The position numbers and the translations under genes were made by a program. From positions 3,410,001-3,474,000 of the forward strand of contig OY729418.1 of assembly GCA_963422275.1 (NCBI GenBank): DNA of 64,000 nt. The letters are read 5' to 3'. Every line of letters begins with the position of its first letter. Positions within the stretch are counted from its first letter, which is position 1. Shown one piece after another: positions 35,645 to 44,847 of the stretch. The stretch comes from G963422275 sp963422275. GTDB lineage: Bacteria > Pseudomonadota > Alphaproteobacteria > Rhodobacterales > Rhodobacteraceae. The notes below the pieces were generated by a model that was given only the letters and a program-made list of their open reading frames with translations, did not search any database and had not been told where the DNA came from.

Positions 35645-36583
35645 TTGTCGCGGATATTCTTGTATGTCGTCAGTGTGTTGCTTGCTGCACCAAGCCTTGC
35701 AGAACCGGTGACAGTTCAAAGCTGCGACCGGACAGTGACATTCGATCAGCCGCCCGCGGCTGCAGTATCGAATGACGTGAACTTGACTGAGATGATGCTG
35801 GTTCTAGGCCTGAAGGACAGAATGGTGGGCTACACTGGCGTTTCCGGCTGGAGCCGGATCGACGAGCGGTTTAAGACTGATGTCGCGGATCTCCCAGAGT
35901 TGTCGGCGAAATATCCAAGTAAGGAAGTGTTGGTGGGGGCTGGTGCGGACTTTTATTTCGCTGGATGGAATTACGGGTTGGAAGTGGGTGGGGAAGTGAC
36001 GCCAGACTCGCTCAGGCCGTTCGGGATCCAAGTCTACGAACTCACTGAATCCTGCATTCATGTCGGGAAGAAGTCTAAGATTTCAATGGATGACTTGTAT
36101 AGCGATTTATTGAAATTGGGGGTCATATTCGGAGTTCGCGAAAGGGCGGAGGGCTTGGTAGAGGCTTATAAGTCTGAACTGCACGATTTGACCGCAAATC
36201 TGATTGTCAGCGAGCGCCCCATTCGTGTCTTTGTCTATGACAGCGGCGAGAGCGTTCCGTTCACTGCTGGCAGGTACGCGATGCCAACCGCGCTGATTGA
36301 GGCTGCGGGTGGAAAGAACGTCATCGATGATCTCGATAAGAGCTGGTCGACCGTTGGCTGGGAAACCGTGATCGAGAGGAATCCAGAAATTGTCGTCATC
36401 ATCAATTACGGGGATGTAACCGCTGGGCAGAAACGCAAATTCATGATTTCGAATCCTGCGCTTGCCGAGATTGATGCCGTGAAGAATGATCGCTTTGTTG
36501 TTCTCGAATACGTCGAGGCGACTCCCGGCCATCGCAACATCGATGCAATCAAGAAGTTGGTCGAGGCGTTCTGGGGCCAGTGA
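35645..36583 (+). CDS. btuF: Cobalamin-type ABC transporter substrate-binding protein
   Basis: A 312-aa periplasmic protein of the TroA/BtuF fold. TTG start at 35645 with GGAGGT eight bases upstream; an ATG is not available at this point. Signal peptide MSRIFLYVVSVLLAAPSLAE, then strand VTVQSCDRTVTFDQPP and NDVNLTEMMLVLGLKDRMVG typical of the class. A long central helix divides two lobes. WETVIERNPEIVVIINYGD in the second lobe is also canonical. Fe-siderophore binders are similar, so the B12 ligand rests on the riboswitch. Confidence 0.85.
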   Translation: MSRIFLYVVSVLLAAPSLAEPVTVQSCDRTVTFDQPPAAAVSNDVNLTEMMLVLGLKDRMVGYTGVSGWSRIDERFKTDVADLPELSAKYPSKEVLVGAGADFYFAGWNYGLEVGGEVTPDSLRPFGIQVYELTESCIHVGKKSKISMDDLYSDLLKLGVIFGVRERAEGLVEAYKSELHDLTANLIVSERPIRVFVYDSGESVPFTAGRYAMPTALIEAAGGKNVIDDLDKSWSTVGWETVIERNPEIVVIINYGDVTAGQKRKFMISNPALAEIDAVKNDRFVVLEYVEATPGHRNIDAIKKLVEAFWGQ

Positions 36584-36613
36584 CGCCTTGTATTGTGCAG
36601 GGAGGCAAGGTTG

Positions 36614-37657
36614 GTGAACGCTGCATTAGCTAGGCTAGGCGGCCGGTCGGTCTCGCCGATGCTGTTCGGCGTGGGTCTCCTGATTCTCTTTCTATCGATT
36701 TCGATCGCCGTCAGCGTCGGTGCAGTTCAGATCCCGATCTCGACTGTCTGGAGCATTGTCGTCAACAATCTGCTCGCTGGCACGATAGACAAAACGTGGT
36801 CCAACGGACATGAAGCAATAGTCTGGGAAATCCGACTTCCGCGAAGCATACTTGCATGCGTGGTCGGTGCAGGCCTCGCATTGGTGGGTGCCGCGCTTCA
36901 AGCGGTGACGCGCAACCCGCTTGCGGACCCTCATCTTATGGGAATCTCATCAGGCGGGGCATTTGGCGCGGTCTTGGCTCTTTTGCACACCGGCATGTTT
37001 TGGGGTCTGCTGACGATCCCGTCGATGGCGTTTGCCGGAGCGCTTGGAACCACTTTTGTTGTGCTTGCAGTGTCCAGGCTCACCGGCGCGACAAGCCCAG
37101 TGAGGCTCATCCTTGCTGGCGTCGCAGTTTCCTTTGTGGTTATGGCTGCTGCAAACACACTGATCTTTTTAGGGGATCCGCGCGCTGCTCACACGGTAGT
37201 GTACTGGATGCTGGGTGGGCTGGGCTTGGCACAATGGAATCATCTCGTTTTTCCGTTTGCCGTTCTTGTAGTGTGCGGGGCCTTTTTCTGGGTCAAGGCC
37301 GGAGACCTGAATGCCCTTACGGTTGGCGACGAGACAGCATCTACCCTAGGCATTCCGGTCCCGCGCTTTCGGATGACAGTGTTTGTTGTGGGCGCGTTGC
37401 TCACTGGCGTGATGGTCGCGTATTCTGGAATCGTTGGATTTGTGGGACTCATGATTCCCCATATGGCGCGGATGGTGGTTGGCGGCGACAATGCTGCGGT
37501 CATCCCCTCCGCTGCGCTGTGTGGATCGATATTCCTGTTGTGGTCGGACATTGCTGCTCGAACCGTGGTGGCGCCCGAAGACATGCCCATTGGAATCGTA
37601 ACTGGTTTGGTGGGTGGCCTTTTTTTCATTTGGCTTCTTCGCAGGCGAAGGTTCTAA
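36614..37657 (+). CDS. btuC: Cobalamin-type ABC transporter permease
   Basis: A 347-aa FecCD/BtuC permease with about ten membrane helices. Signatures: WEIRLPRSILACVVGAGLAL near residue 75 (the RLPR coupling region), VTRNPLADPHLMGISSGGAF, LILAGVAVSF, LMIPHMARMVVGGDN and the ending LVGGLFFIWLLRRRRF. I use GTG 36614, eight bases after AGGGAGG; TTG at 36611 is equally possible. It completes an importer of the ABC type with the two upstream genes. No outer-membrane BtuB receptor is in the window. Confidence 0.87.
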   Translation: MNAALARLGGRSVSPMLFGVGLLILFLSISIAVSVGAVQIPISTVWSIVVNNLLAGTIDKTWSNGHEAIVWEIRLPRSILACVVGAGLALVGAALQAVTRNPLADPHLMGISSGGAFGAVLALLHTGMFWGLLTIPSMAFAGALGTTFVVLAVSRLTGATSPVRLILAGVAVSFVVMAAANTLIFLGDPRAAHTVVYWMLGGLGLAQWNHLVFPFAVLVVCGAFFWVKAGDLNALTVGDETASTLGIPVPRFRMTVFVVGALLTGVMVAYSGIVGFVGLMIPHMARMVVGGDNAAVIPSAALCGSIFLLWSDIAARTVVAPEDMPIGIVTGLVGGLFFIWLLRRRRF

Positions 37658-37762
37658 CGCGGTTTTTCTCGTGATTTTGAAACAGGAGCTAGGTGCCGGT
37701 CAGCCTGCGAGCATGCCAAGCCTGGCTTGCGGCCAATGTGGATGCTAAGTATGCAGGCTCCC

Positions 37763-40120
37763 ATGAATCTCTTTGAAAATGAAAACGCCGACCCGTCCTC
37801 GTCAAGTGAAAACAGGATCATCTCGGCTGAAGAGCCGCTCCCCCGGTATTTGGAGGGGTTGAACCCGCCGCAACGTGAAGCGGTCGAGACGCTTGATGGC
37901 CCAGTGCTGATACTTGCAGGCGCTGGAACCGGCAAGACAAAAGCGTTGACTTCGAGAATGGCGCACATTCTTCAAACGAGAAGGGCCTGGCCATCGCAGA
38001 TACTGGCCGTGACATTCACCAACAAAGCTGCGCAAGAGATGCGCGACAGGGTCAGTCAAATGGTTGGTGGCCGTGTCGAAGGCATGCCTTGGCTCGGTAC
38101 GTTTCACTCAATTTGCGCGAAAATCCTCCGCTACCACGCCGAGCTTGCGGGGTTGAACGCGAATTTCACGATTCTTGATAGAGATGACCAGGAAAGGCTT
38201 CTGAAACAGCTGATTAGCGCAGCGAACATCGACGAAAAGAAATTTCCAGCCAAATCCCTCGCCGCGACTATCAACCGGTGGAAAGACCAAGGATGGTTGC
38301 CGGAGGACGTGCCGAAGCGCTGGCGGGGAGAATTTAATGGTCGCGGACTCGCTCTGTACGAAGAATATCAAGAGCGCCTGACGAGTTTCAATGCGGCTGA
38401 TTTTGGCGATCTGATACTTCGCGTAGTCGACATCTTCCGCCGCCAGCACGATGTTCTTGCGAGGTATCAGCATCGGTTTCGGTACATTCTCGTGGATGAG
38501 TACCAAGACACGAACGTTGCCCAATACCTCTGGCTCAGGCTGCTTGCTCAGGCACATCGAAATGTTTGTTGCGTGGGAGACGACGATCAATCCATTTATG
38601 CATGGCGCGGGGCGGACGTGAACAACATCTTGCAGTTTGAGAGCAACTTTCCCGGTTCGAAGGTGATCAGGCTGGAGCAGAATTACCGTTCAACCACACA
38701 TATTCTCGGCGCAGCTTCGGGGCTGATCGATCGGAACGTCGGCCGGCTAGGAAAAACGCTTTGGACGGACAAGGCCCAAGGCGAGAAGGTGCGTCTCATC
38801 GGCCACTGGGAGGGACAGGACGAGGCAAGATGGATCTGTTCCGAGGCCGAAAACCTCACTCGGGAAACAGGGATGCGGCGTTCGTACGAATACGACGAGA
38901 TGGCCATTTTGGTCAGGGCGTCTTTCCAGATGCGCGAAATTGAAGATCGCCTGATGGCGATCGGTCTTCCCTACAGGGTGGTCGGCGGCCCCAGATTCTA
39001 CGAGCGGCGGGAGGTGCGGGACGCGATCGCATATTTCCGGTTTGCAGTATCCAGCCAAAACGACCTTGCATTCGAGCGAATCATCAATGTTCCGAAGCGC
39101 GGAGTGGGGGAGGCGACCCTCCAAAGAATCCATTTGGAGGCACGTGACCGGCGCGTCTCCCTTAGCGAGGCAGCATCCCAACTTTGCCGCGAAAGCAAAA
39201 TAACGGGCAAGGCGGCTGTCGGGATACGGAAACTTCTGGGCAGACAGGCAGTCTGGGCGGGGATGATCCGAGACGGAGGCAGGGCACATATCGAGGTGGC
39301 TGGCCAGATATTGGAAGAATCTGGCCTGCCGGAAATGTGGACCAACACGAAAACACCAGACGCTCCAGCACGGCTGGAAAATCTCAAGGAATTGGTCAAG
39401 GCACTGGAGGAGTTTGAAAACATACAGGGGTTGCTCGAGCATGTCGCGTTGAATTTTGAGAATGTGCAACGCTCCCAGGAACAGGGGATCTTGCTCTTGA
39501 CGCTGCACTCGGCAAAAGGGCTGGAGTTTCCGGTTGTTTTCCTGCCGGGCTGGGAGGAGGGCGTGTTTCCGTCGCAGAGGGCATTGGAAGAAGAGGGGGA
39601 TCCAGGCTTGGAAGAGGAGCGGCGCCTAGCCTATGTAGGCATCACTCGCAGCATGGAAATTTGCTCTGTTTCCTTTGCGTCAGCGCGTTTCGTATTCGGA
39701 AGATGGAGAACTCAGGATCCTTCTAGATTTATCGGCGAACTTCCGGTCAAGCACATTGAGGACATGACGCCGCCAGGATTGTCTCCGGGATTCGGCTTTC
39801 AGGCGGCACGCAGTTCGCAGTTGCCCGTTGACAGGTCTTTCGATTCCGATGTTTACTCGTCGCCCGGGTTCCAACGCATGGCGCGGAGGGTTGCCGAGCG
39901 TGGCCGTTTTGGAACCGCTGGCTTCTCGAGACGGCGGCTGGAAAGCTCGTCGTCTGCAAAACTCGAGGCAGGAGATCGAGTGTTCCACCAGAAGTTCGGG
40001 TATGGAACGGTTAAGTCGTCCTCAGCCTCGAGCTTGAGCGTGGCGTTTGACAAGTCTGGTGACAAGAAGGTTCTCGCCAGCTATGTCGAGCGTGTGGACA
40101 ATGACGGTCCCGTGGCTTGA
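37763..40120 (+). CDS. UvrD/PcrA-type ATP-dependent DNA helicase
   Basis: A superfamily-1 3'-5' helicase of about 785 aa, acting in nucleotide-excision and mismatch repair or replication restart. All motifs are seen: Q motif LNPPQREAV, Walker A LAGAGTGKTKALTSRMA, Ia VTFTNKAAQEM, II ILVDEYQDTN, III GDDDQSIYAWRGAD, IV LEQNYRST, V LLTLHSAKGLEFPVVFLPG and VI RLAYVGITRS. The C-terminus ends with a VFHQKFGYGTVKS Tudor-like segment as in PcrA/UvrD. The start is unsure: ATGs at 37736, 37742, 37751 and 37763 are in frame with no clear ribosome site, and I prefer MNLFENENADP. It is transcribed in the same direction as the importer, about 100 bp after it. Confidence 0.93.
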   Translation: MNLFENENADPSSSSENRIISAEEPLPRYLEGLNPPQREAVETLDGPVLILAGAGTGKTKALTSRMAHILQTRRAWPSQILAVTFTNKAAQEMRDRVSQMVGGRVEGMPWLGTFHSICAKILRYHAELAGLNANFTILDRDDQERLLKQLISAANIDEKKFPAKSLAATINRWKDQGWLPEDVPKRWRGEFNGRGLALYEEYQERLTSFNAADFGDLILRVVDIFRRQHDVLARYQHRFRYILVDEYQDTNVAQYLWLRLLAQAHRNVCCVGDDDQSIYAWRGADVNNILQFESNFPGSKVIRLEQNYRSTTHILGAASGLIDRNVGRLGKTLWTDKAQGEKVRLIGHWEGQDEARWICSEAENLTRETGMRRSYEYDEMAILVRASFQMREIEDRLMAIGLPYRVVGGPRFYERREVRDAIAYFRFAVSSQNDLAFERIINVPKRGVGEATLQRIHLEARDRRVSLSEAASQLCRESKITGKAAVGIRKLLGRQAVWAGMIRDGGRAHIEVAGQILEESGLPEMWTNTKTPDAPARLENLKELVKALEEFENIQGLLEHVALNFENVQRSQEQGILLLTLHSAKGLEFPVVFLPGWEEGVFPSQRALEEEGDPGLEEERRLAYVGITRSMEICSVSFASARFVFGRWRTQDPSRFIGELPVKHIEDMTPPGLSPGFGFQAARSSQLPVDRSFDSDVYSSPGFQRMARRVAERGRFGTAGFSRRRLESSSSAKLEAGDRVFHQKFGYGTVKSSSASSLSVAFDKSGDKKVLASYVERVDNDGPVA

Positions 40121-40229
40121 CGCTCCACAGGAGGCCACCACCGGATCTCAGAATTCGGGCGGCGCTGCAGAGAGAGGACACCGCCGCCCGGTGCTGAATT
40201 GCAAGCGATCTGTTCGTTGCAAATTCCGA

Positions 40230-40451
40230 CTATTTCTGAGGCCCGAATGCTGAATTGTGGGCAATGGAACGAATTTGGGCTGGGCTCACGCCGATGTCAT
40301 CAAGCTCGCGTGGCGCCAGGGATTCCAGTTCGGTGAGGGTAGCGCGATATAGCCGGTACCGCTTCCATGTTTCGATTAGTGCCTTGACTTGGGATTGGAT
40401 GCAGTCGGCAATCCGACCGCTTGATACCGCTGTGTGTGCGATAGTTGCCAT
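40230..40451 (-). CDS. DUF1127 (YjiS-like) small protein
   Basis: A 73-aa protein. The C-terminal half has the DUF1127 pattern YRLYRATLTELESLAPRELDD followed by IGVSPAQIRSIAH. A GAAAGGAC site lies just upstream of the ATG. Such short basic proteins are common in alphaproteobacteria, sometimes stress-linked, and some bind RNA, but the role of this one is unknown. It is convergent with the helicase gene and shares strand with glk behind it. Confidence 0.9.
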   Translation of the reverse strand: MATIAHTAVSSGRIADCIQSQVKALIETWKRYRLYRATLTELESLAPRELDDIGVSPAQIRSIAHNSAFGPQK

Positions 40452-40669
40452 CGTGTTGTCCTTTCTTCATTTGTGCCGGTCTTTCCGGCTAGTGATCCGA
40501 TGCGCCAAATATCGGATTTCGACTGCCCTGCGACAATCGACGATTTGACAATACCGCTATGCGCTAGATGCAAAATGCGGCTTCCGGAACTGGCGAGAAG
40601 CTTGAATGGAACGCCGGACAGATCGCGAGCGGCACTCAATGTCCCGCTTTCCGGCTTTGGCGAGGCAGC

Positions 40670-41638
40670 TTACGCGTTGCGGGTCTCTGTGCAGCGCGAC
40701 GCACATCCGAGAAGCGGCGCAAAATCATTGTCAATTAGTCGTATTGAAAATTTAGCCATAAGTGGCGTATAGCGTCCCTTGTTCATGAAGGCGGCGGCGA
40801 AACCGAATCTCTCAAGACTCGGGCCAAGGGCCTTGGCGACGCTCCCAGTCAGATATATGCCGCCGTAGGGGAGATGCATCAACGCAAGGTCGCCCACGAC
40901 CGTCCCCAAGATTTTGGTGATCACCCGGCCAACCCGGTCCGCAAGGGCGTCTGCGCCAAATCGATTCGAGATTTCTGCCGCTGACAAGCCCCGCTTGCCG
41001 CCGTCACGTTTGGACAGCCATGCGTAGACGGTCTCGATTCCCCTTCCGGACAGAATGTCCTCAATGCATACAAAACTTGTTCGGGCTGAAAGAAATTCAT
41101 GAAGGTCAAAGTCAATTCTCGAGTGTGCGGGCAGACTCGCATGCCCACACTCCGCCGATGCAACAATCTCGCCGGCCGATGTGGTCAGAACCGTTGATGT
41201 GTTGAATCCGGTGCCAATGTTGACGACAAGCCGGGCTTCTCCAGCTTTAGGCTTTGCGCCTGCAAGCACCGGCAGCAGTTCGGATTTTTTCAAGGAGCTC
41301 AGTGAATGACCGAGAGCCGTTAGGTCATTGATCAGCAAAACGGTGGATATGTTCATCTTCTTGCCGATTGCCGCACCGTCAATAGTCCAGTCGATATTCG
41401 CCATTTTTGCGCACCCGTCGAGGACAGGCCCCGCGACCGCTACACAAAAGTTTCTGAATTCGGGGATGCCTGTCGAATTTGTGAAATCCTCGAGTATCTC
41501 GCTGGGGCCGTCAAAGTCACGGTTTCGGTAGCGTCGAAACGTGTCGGCTAGCAGAAGTTTGCCCTTCGCTGCCGCGACTCGCGTGTTGGTGCCTCCGATA
41601 TCGGCTACCAGATTTATTTGGGCATCGGTATCGCTCAC
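40670..41638 (-). CDS. glk: Glucokinase
   Basis: Phosphorylates glucose to glucose-6-phosphate with ATP. 322 aa, GTG start at 41638. ROK-unlike Glk family marks: phosphate-1 NLVADIGGTNTRVAAA, NDLTALGHSL (catalytic Asp in the NDL segment), VNIGTGFNTS (phosphate 2), ECGHASLP, the IEDILSGRGIETVYAWL motif and GGIYLTGSVAKAL (adenosine motif). It lies 25 bp behind the GH1 beta-glucosidase and likely shares its transcript, matching the alpha/beta-glucoside theme of the cluster. Confidence 0.93.
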   Translation of the reverse strand: MSDTDAQINLVADIGGTNTRVAAAKGKLLLADTFRRYRNRDFDGPSEILEDFTNSTGIPEFRNFCVAVAGPVLDGCAKMANIDWTIDGAAIGKKMNISTVLLINDLTALGHSLSSLKKSELLPVLAGAKPKAGEARLVVNIGTGFNTSTVLTTSAGEIVASAECGHASLPAHSRIDFDLHEFLSARTSFVCIEDILSGRGIETVYAWLSKRDGGKRGLSAAEISNRFGADALADRVGRVITKILGTVVGDLALMHLPYGGIYLTGSVAKALGPSLERFGFAAAFMNKGRYTPLMAKFSIRLIDNDFAPLLGCASRCTETRNA

Positions 41639-41663
41639 GCTCTTTGTCCGAGTGCGGCTGCGC

Positions 41664-42989
41664 TCACCGATCGAGTGATTCCTTCAGGGACCAGTACGAT
41701 GACTTCGGCATACGCATCAGTGAATCAAAATCGACATACACGAGTCCAAACCGCTTGTCATAACCGAGCGACCATTCAAAGTTGTCAAGCATCGACCAGA
41801 CAAAATATCCTCGAACATCGATCCCATCAAGAATAGCCCTGTGAACTTGGCCAACGTGCCGCTCTATGAAGTCGCTTCGTTCTGGATCATAGACCTTGTT
41901 GCCCATAGGGCGGTCGGCGCAGGCCATACCGTTTTCGGTCACGTAGATTGGAAGGCCATCAGCATATTCCCGATCAACCATGGCAAGAAAGTGGTAAAGA
42001 CCTTCGGGGAAAATCTCCCAGCCAACGTCTGTCTTCGGCAACGGCCCCTCTACCTCGCGATATCCGGGAAACAATCCGGTTCCGTCGCAGGCGAGGAGTT
42101 TTCGCGTGTAGTAGTTGATGCCGATCCAGTCGATGGGCGTTCCGATAATGGCAAGGTCGGAATCCCAATTTTTGGGCAAGTGACATTCCAGCCCGTCCAT
42201 TACGTTTGCGGGATATTGCCTCTTTCGGATTCCTCCCAGAAACCAGCGGTTGTAAATGCCGTCGTACAAGTTCGCTAGCTCAAGCGCCTGCGCTCCTTCG
42301 TTTGCCGGCGCTGCGAACTCGAAGTTGAAGACTGCCCCGATGTCCTCGACACCCATGGTGCGCAGGGCTTGCACGGCGGTGCCATGGGCCAGCAACACAT
42401 GATGCATCGCCCGTGTCGTCGCCCGGATGTCGCGAAGACCGGGAGGATGAAAACCGAGAAAGTGGCTGAGCCAAGCGACACACCATGGCTCGTTTATTGG
42501 TGCCACAGAAAAGATTCGATCCCCAATTCGTTCCGTGACAATCGCCGCAAAGTCGCCGAACCAGTGCGCGATGTCGCGATTTGCCCACCCGCCGAGATCC
42601 GCAAGCGGCGAGGGCAACTCCCAGTGATAAAGTGTGACGTGCGGCTCCATACCGCGCCGCAGTATTTCGTCCACGAGGCGGTCGTAAAAGTCCAGTCCCT
42701 TTTGATTCACTACTCCTTTTCCATCCGGCAGAACTCGCGCCCAAGAGGTGGAGAAACGCCAGGCGTCAAGACCAGCGTTGGCAGCGAGGTCCAAATCCTC
42801 TTGAAATCTCCAATAGTGTCCGCAAGCCGTCTTTCCGTTTTCGCCACGCGCAACATTCCCCGGAGTGGCCGCAAAGGTATCCCAGTGGGTTGTTCCGGCG
42901 TCCCCAAAACCATGTCCCTCGATTTGGTAGCTCGATGTGGCCGCCCCGAACACGAATCCTTCGGGAAAGTCGCTTCTCGAGAAATTCAT
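41664..42989 (-). CDS. GH1 beta-glucosidase
   Basis: Splits beta-linked glucosides (cellobiose-like) releasing glucose. 441 aa, full GH1 barrel. Acid/base Glu167 in APINEPWCVAWL and nucleophile Glu352 in IYVTENGMACADRP are present, as are the N-terminal GFVFGAATSSYQIEG signature and the C-terminal YFVWSMLDNFEWSLGYDKRFG. There is no signal peptide, so it acts on imported sugars. Neighbours: aglR upstream and glk downstream on the same strand, suggesting a regulator-hydrolase-kinase unit next to the agl importer. Confidence 0.95.
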   Translation of the reverse strand: MNFSRSDFPEGFVFGAATSSYQIEGHGFGDAGTTHWDTFAATPGNVARGENGKTACGHYWRFQEDLDLAANAGLDAWRFSTSWARVLPDGKGVVNQKGLDFYDRLVDEILRRGMEPHVTLYHWELPSPLADLGGWANRDIAHWFGDFAAIVTERIGDRIFSVAPINEPWCVAWLSHFLGFHPPGLRDIRATTRAMHHVLLAHGTAVQALRTMGVEDIGAVFNFEFAAPANEGAQALELANLYDGIYNRWFLGGIRKRQYPANVMDGLECHLPKNWDSDLAIIGTPIDWIGINYYTRKLLACDGTGLFPGYREVEGPLPKTDVGWEIFPEGLYHFLAMVDREYADGLPIYVTENGMACADRPMGNKVYDPERSDFIERHVGQVHRAILDGIDVRGYFVWSMLDNFEWSLGYDKRFGLVYVDFDSLMRMPKSSYWSLKESLDR

Positions 42990-43108
42990 CCCGCCGCTAG
43001 CAGTTCTGTACGGGGTGACAATTCACCGCGCTGAAAATTTGGAGGCGTTGGAACGGTTTGCCGACGCAAGGTCCAAGAATTGATCGCCATGCGAGGTGAA
43101 AGCGCGGC

Positions 43109-44143
43109 TCACTGACTGGTCTCGCGAAGTCGGGCTGTGGAGGCGCCCACCACCAATTCGACCTCCCACAACTCCTGTATTGGCGCTAATTCAGGCTTCG
43201 CAATCAATTCTAGGAGCAATTCGGAACATCTCCGGCCTGCGTCCCTCACGGAGGAGCGTGTAGCCGTAAACATTGGAACTTTCCCCGAATTTTTCAAGTA
43301 AGAAAGGTCGTCGTCATGGATCACGATTGAAATGTCTCGACCCATCTGGAAGCCTAACTCCTGCACGGCGCGCCGTGTGCCGATCGCAGGCAAAATCGAT
43401 GAAACAAGGAACGCTGTCGGCGGATCGTCGAGCTGCATTATCTCGTGGGTGGCATCCCGGCCGTAGGGCTCCGTCATGTCTCCAGAGCGCATCAGCTCGG
43501 GATCAGGATCAATCTGTGCTTGAGTGAGAGCTTCCTCGTACCCATGGCGCCTGCGGTGCGCGAAATCCAGCTCCTCGACGCCGTTGATCAGGCCGATGCG
43601 CCTATGGCCTTCGCCGATCAGGTAGTCTGTTGCCGTTCGAAACGCCTTCCTGTTGTTGATATCTAGCCAAGAATAGTCCGCTCGTTCTTCTGACGACCTT
43701 CCATGAACAACGAAAGGCAGTCCGATCTCGTTCAGGATCTCGATGCGGGAATCGGAAATGTGCGGTGCGTGGAGAACGATTCCATCGACGGATGCTTTTT
43801 CCGCCATCTCTCGATAGGCACTTTCCAAATTCTCGTCTTCCACTACCGACAGCAGCATGTCGTAACCTTCGTGCGTGTAGGTTTCTCCCGCACCAGCGAC
43901 AAAATCGAAGAAAATCGGGTTCATGATCTCGCATTTCGATGAGACTGGGATGACGTGGCCAATGGCCATCGAACATCCAGTCGCGAGACGGGTAGCAACT
44001 GCATTCGGCCTGTATTTGAAGCTCTTTGCTGCTTGCAGGACTCTACTGCGGGTTTGCTTGCTCACCTCTGGATAACCGTTCAAGGCTCGGCTCACCGTTG
44101 TTTGCGAGAGACCAAGGTTTTCTGATAGCTGCTTGAGGTTCAT
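43109..44143 (-). CDS. aglR: LacI-family transcriptional regulator AglR
   Basis: A 344-aa repressor. The HTH starts at once, MNLKQLSENLGLSQTTVSRA, followed by LNGYPEVSKQTRSRVLQAA and the hinge YRPNAVATRLATG; the periplasmic-binding-like sensor domain follows (residues 60-340). I use ATG 44143, where the family normally begins; ATG 44170 would add nine residues. By position and sequence it is the agl regulator known from Sinorhizobium and Rhodobacter-type clusters. Its likely site is the perfect palindrome before aglE. It may also control its own unit with the GH1 gene and glk. Confidence 0.88.
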   Translation of the reverse strand: MNLKQLSENLGLSQTTVSRALNGYPEVSKQTRSRVLQAAKSFKYRPNAVATRLATGCSMAIGHVIPVSSKCEIMNPIFFDFVAGAGETYTHEGYDMLLSVVEDENLESAYREMAEKASVDGIVLHAPHISDSRIEILNEIGLPFVVHGRSSEERADYSWLDINNRKAFRTATDYLIGEGHRRIGLINGVEELDFAHRRRHGYEEALTQAQIDPDPELMRSGDMTEPYGRDATHEIMQLDDPPTAFLVSSILPAIGTRRAVQELGFQMGRDISIVIHDDDLSYLKNSGKVPMFTATRSSVRDAGRRCSELLLELIAKPELAPIQELWEVELVVGASTARLRETSQ

Positions 44144-44170
44144 AAGATTGTTGCTGGGTCCCGATGGCAT

Positions 44171-44738
44171 TTAGGTTCAGTTGACTTGTGGGGCTTCGTC
44201 CCAATCAGATCCGATCCTGACACAATCAAACTGATTCCGGCTCCAAAATCAACTCGTTCAAGCGTTACCCGAGATTAGCATCCGCCGACAGCCAGGTCTT
44301 TGCCGGACCGCGTTTCGAGAGAGTGGCTTCGCGGTTTGCTTCAAGCCGGTTCACTCCCCATCGTCCGCCCGGCAATTGAAATACAGGGATTGCAGCAAGG
44401 CAAGCTCAAATGAATTGAGGACACCTCGATCATCGAGATTCCAAGCAACGCAGTCGCGGGACGAAAACGCGAGCACCAAGAGCGGCTGCAGGAACCATGT
44501 CGGCGTCGATGACAGGCGCAAGCTGATTCGTTCGCATTGGGTGTAGGAAGCGAACCGCAAGCGCGCGGAGTGTCGGGAGGGTGACGATCTCAGTACCCGG
44601 CACGTCGGTTCTGGGACAGGACCTTGCCCTCAAATCGGGGTTGAACCACCGGCAATTCAGCACAATCTCCAAAGCCAGCCAGCGCATGTCCAGTACCGAA
44701 TGGGTGCATTTTGCATCATCCTTCTTGCCAGTACTGGC
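44171..44738. other. Divergent intergenic region aglR / aglE, no gene recognised
   Basis: About 570 bp. Minus-strand frames (44351-44687) look weakly protein-like (VRFLHPMRTNQLAPVIDADM; LNSFELALLQSLYFN) but in two frames and with no family I know, so at most a decayed gene. The aglE promoter and operator follow. Confidence 0.45.
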
Positions 44739-44785
44739 TTGACACTCTCATGCAATCGTCACAATGTGCATCAAAGCGCTTTGAT
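44739..44785 (+). promoter_or_regulatory. aglE promoter with LacI-type operator
   Basis: A -35-like TTGACA at 44739-44744 is followed, 17 bp on, by a poor -10 (caatgt). Immediately after it stands ATCAAAGCGCTTTGAT (44770-44785), a perfect 16-bp palindrome with the central CG step typical of LacI/GalR operators. It would overlap the transcription start and block it. aglR encodes the natural partner. The aglE start is 63 bp downstream with AAGGAGAA before the ATG. Confidence 0.8.
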
Positions 44786-44847
44786 TCGCACGTTCGAAAC
44801 GCAGCGGGAAAGCAAATCGTGAGACGATCGTTAAGGAGAACACAAAC

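Noticed and set aside
44351..44687. Possible gene between aglR and aglE on the minus strand
   Set aside because: Protein-like only across two different frames and no family recognised; noted in the intergenic entry instead.
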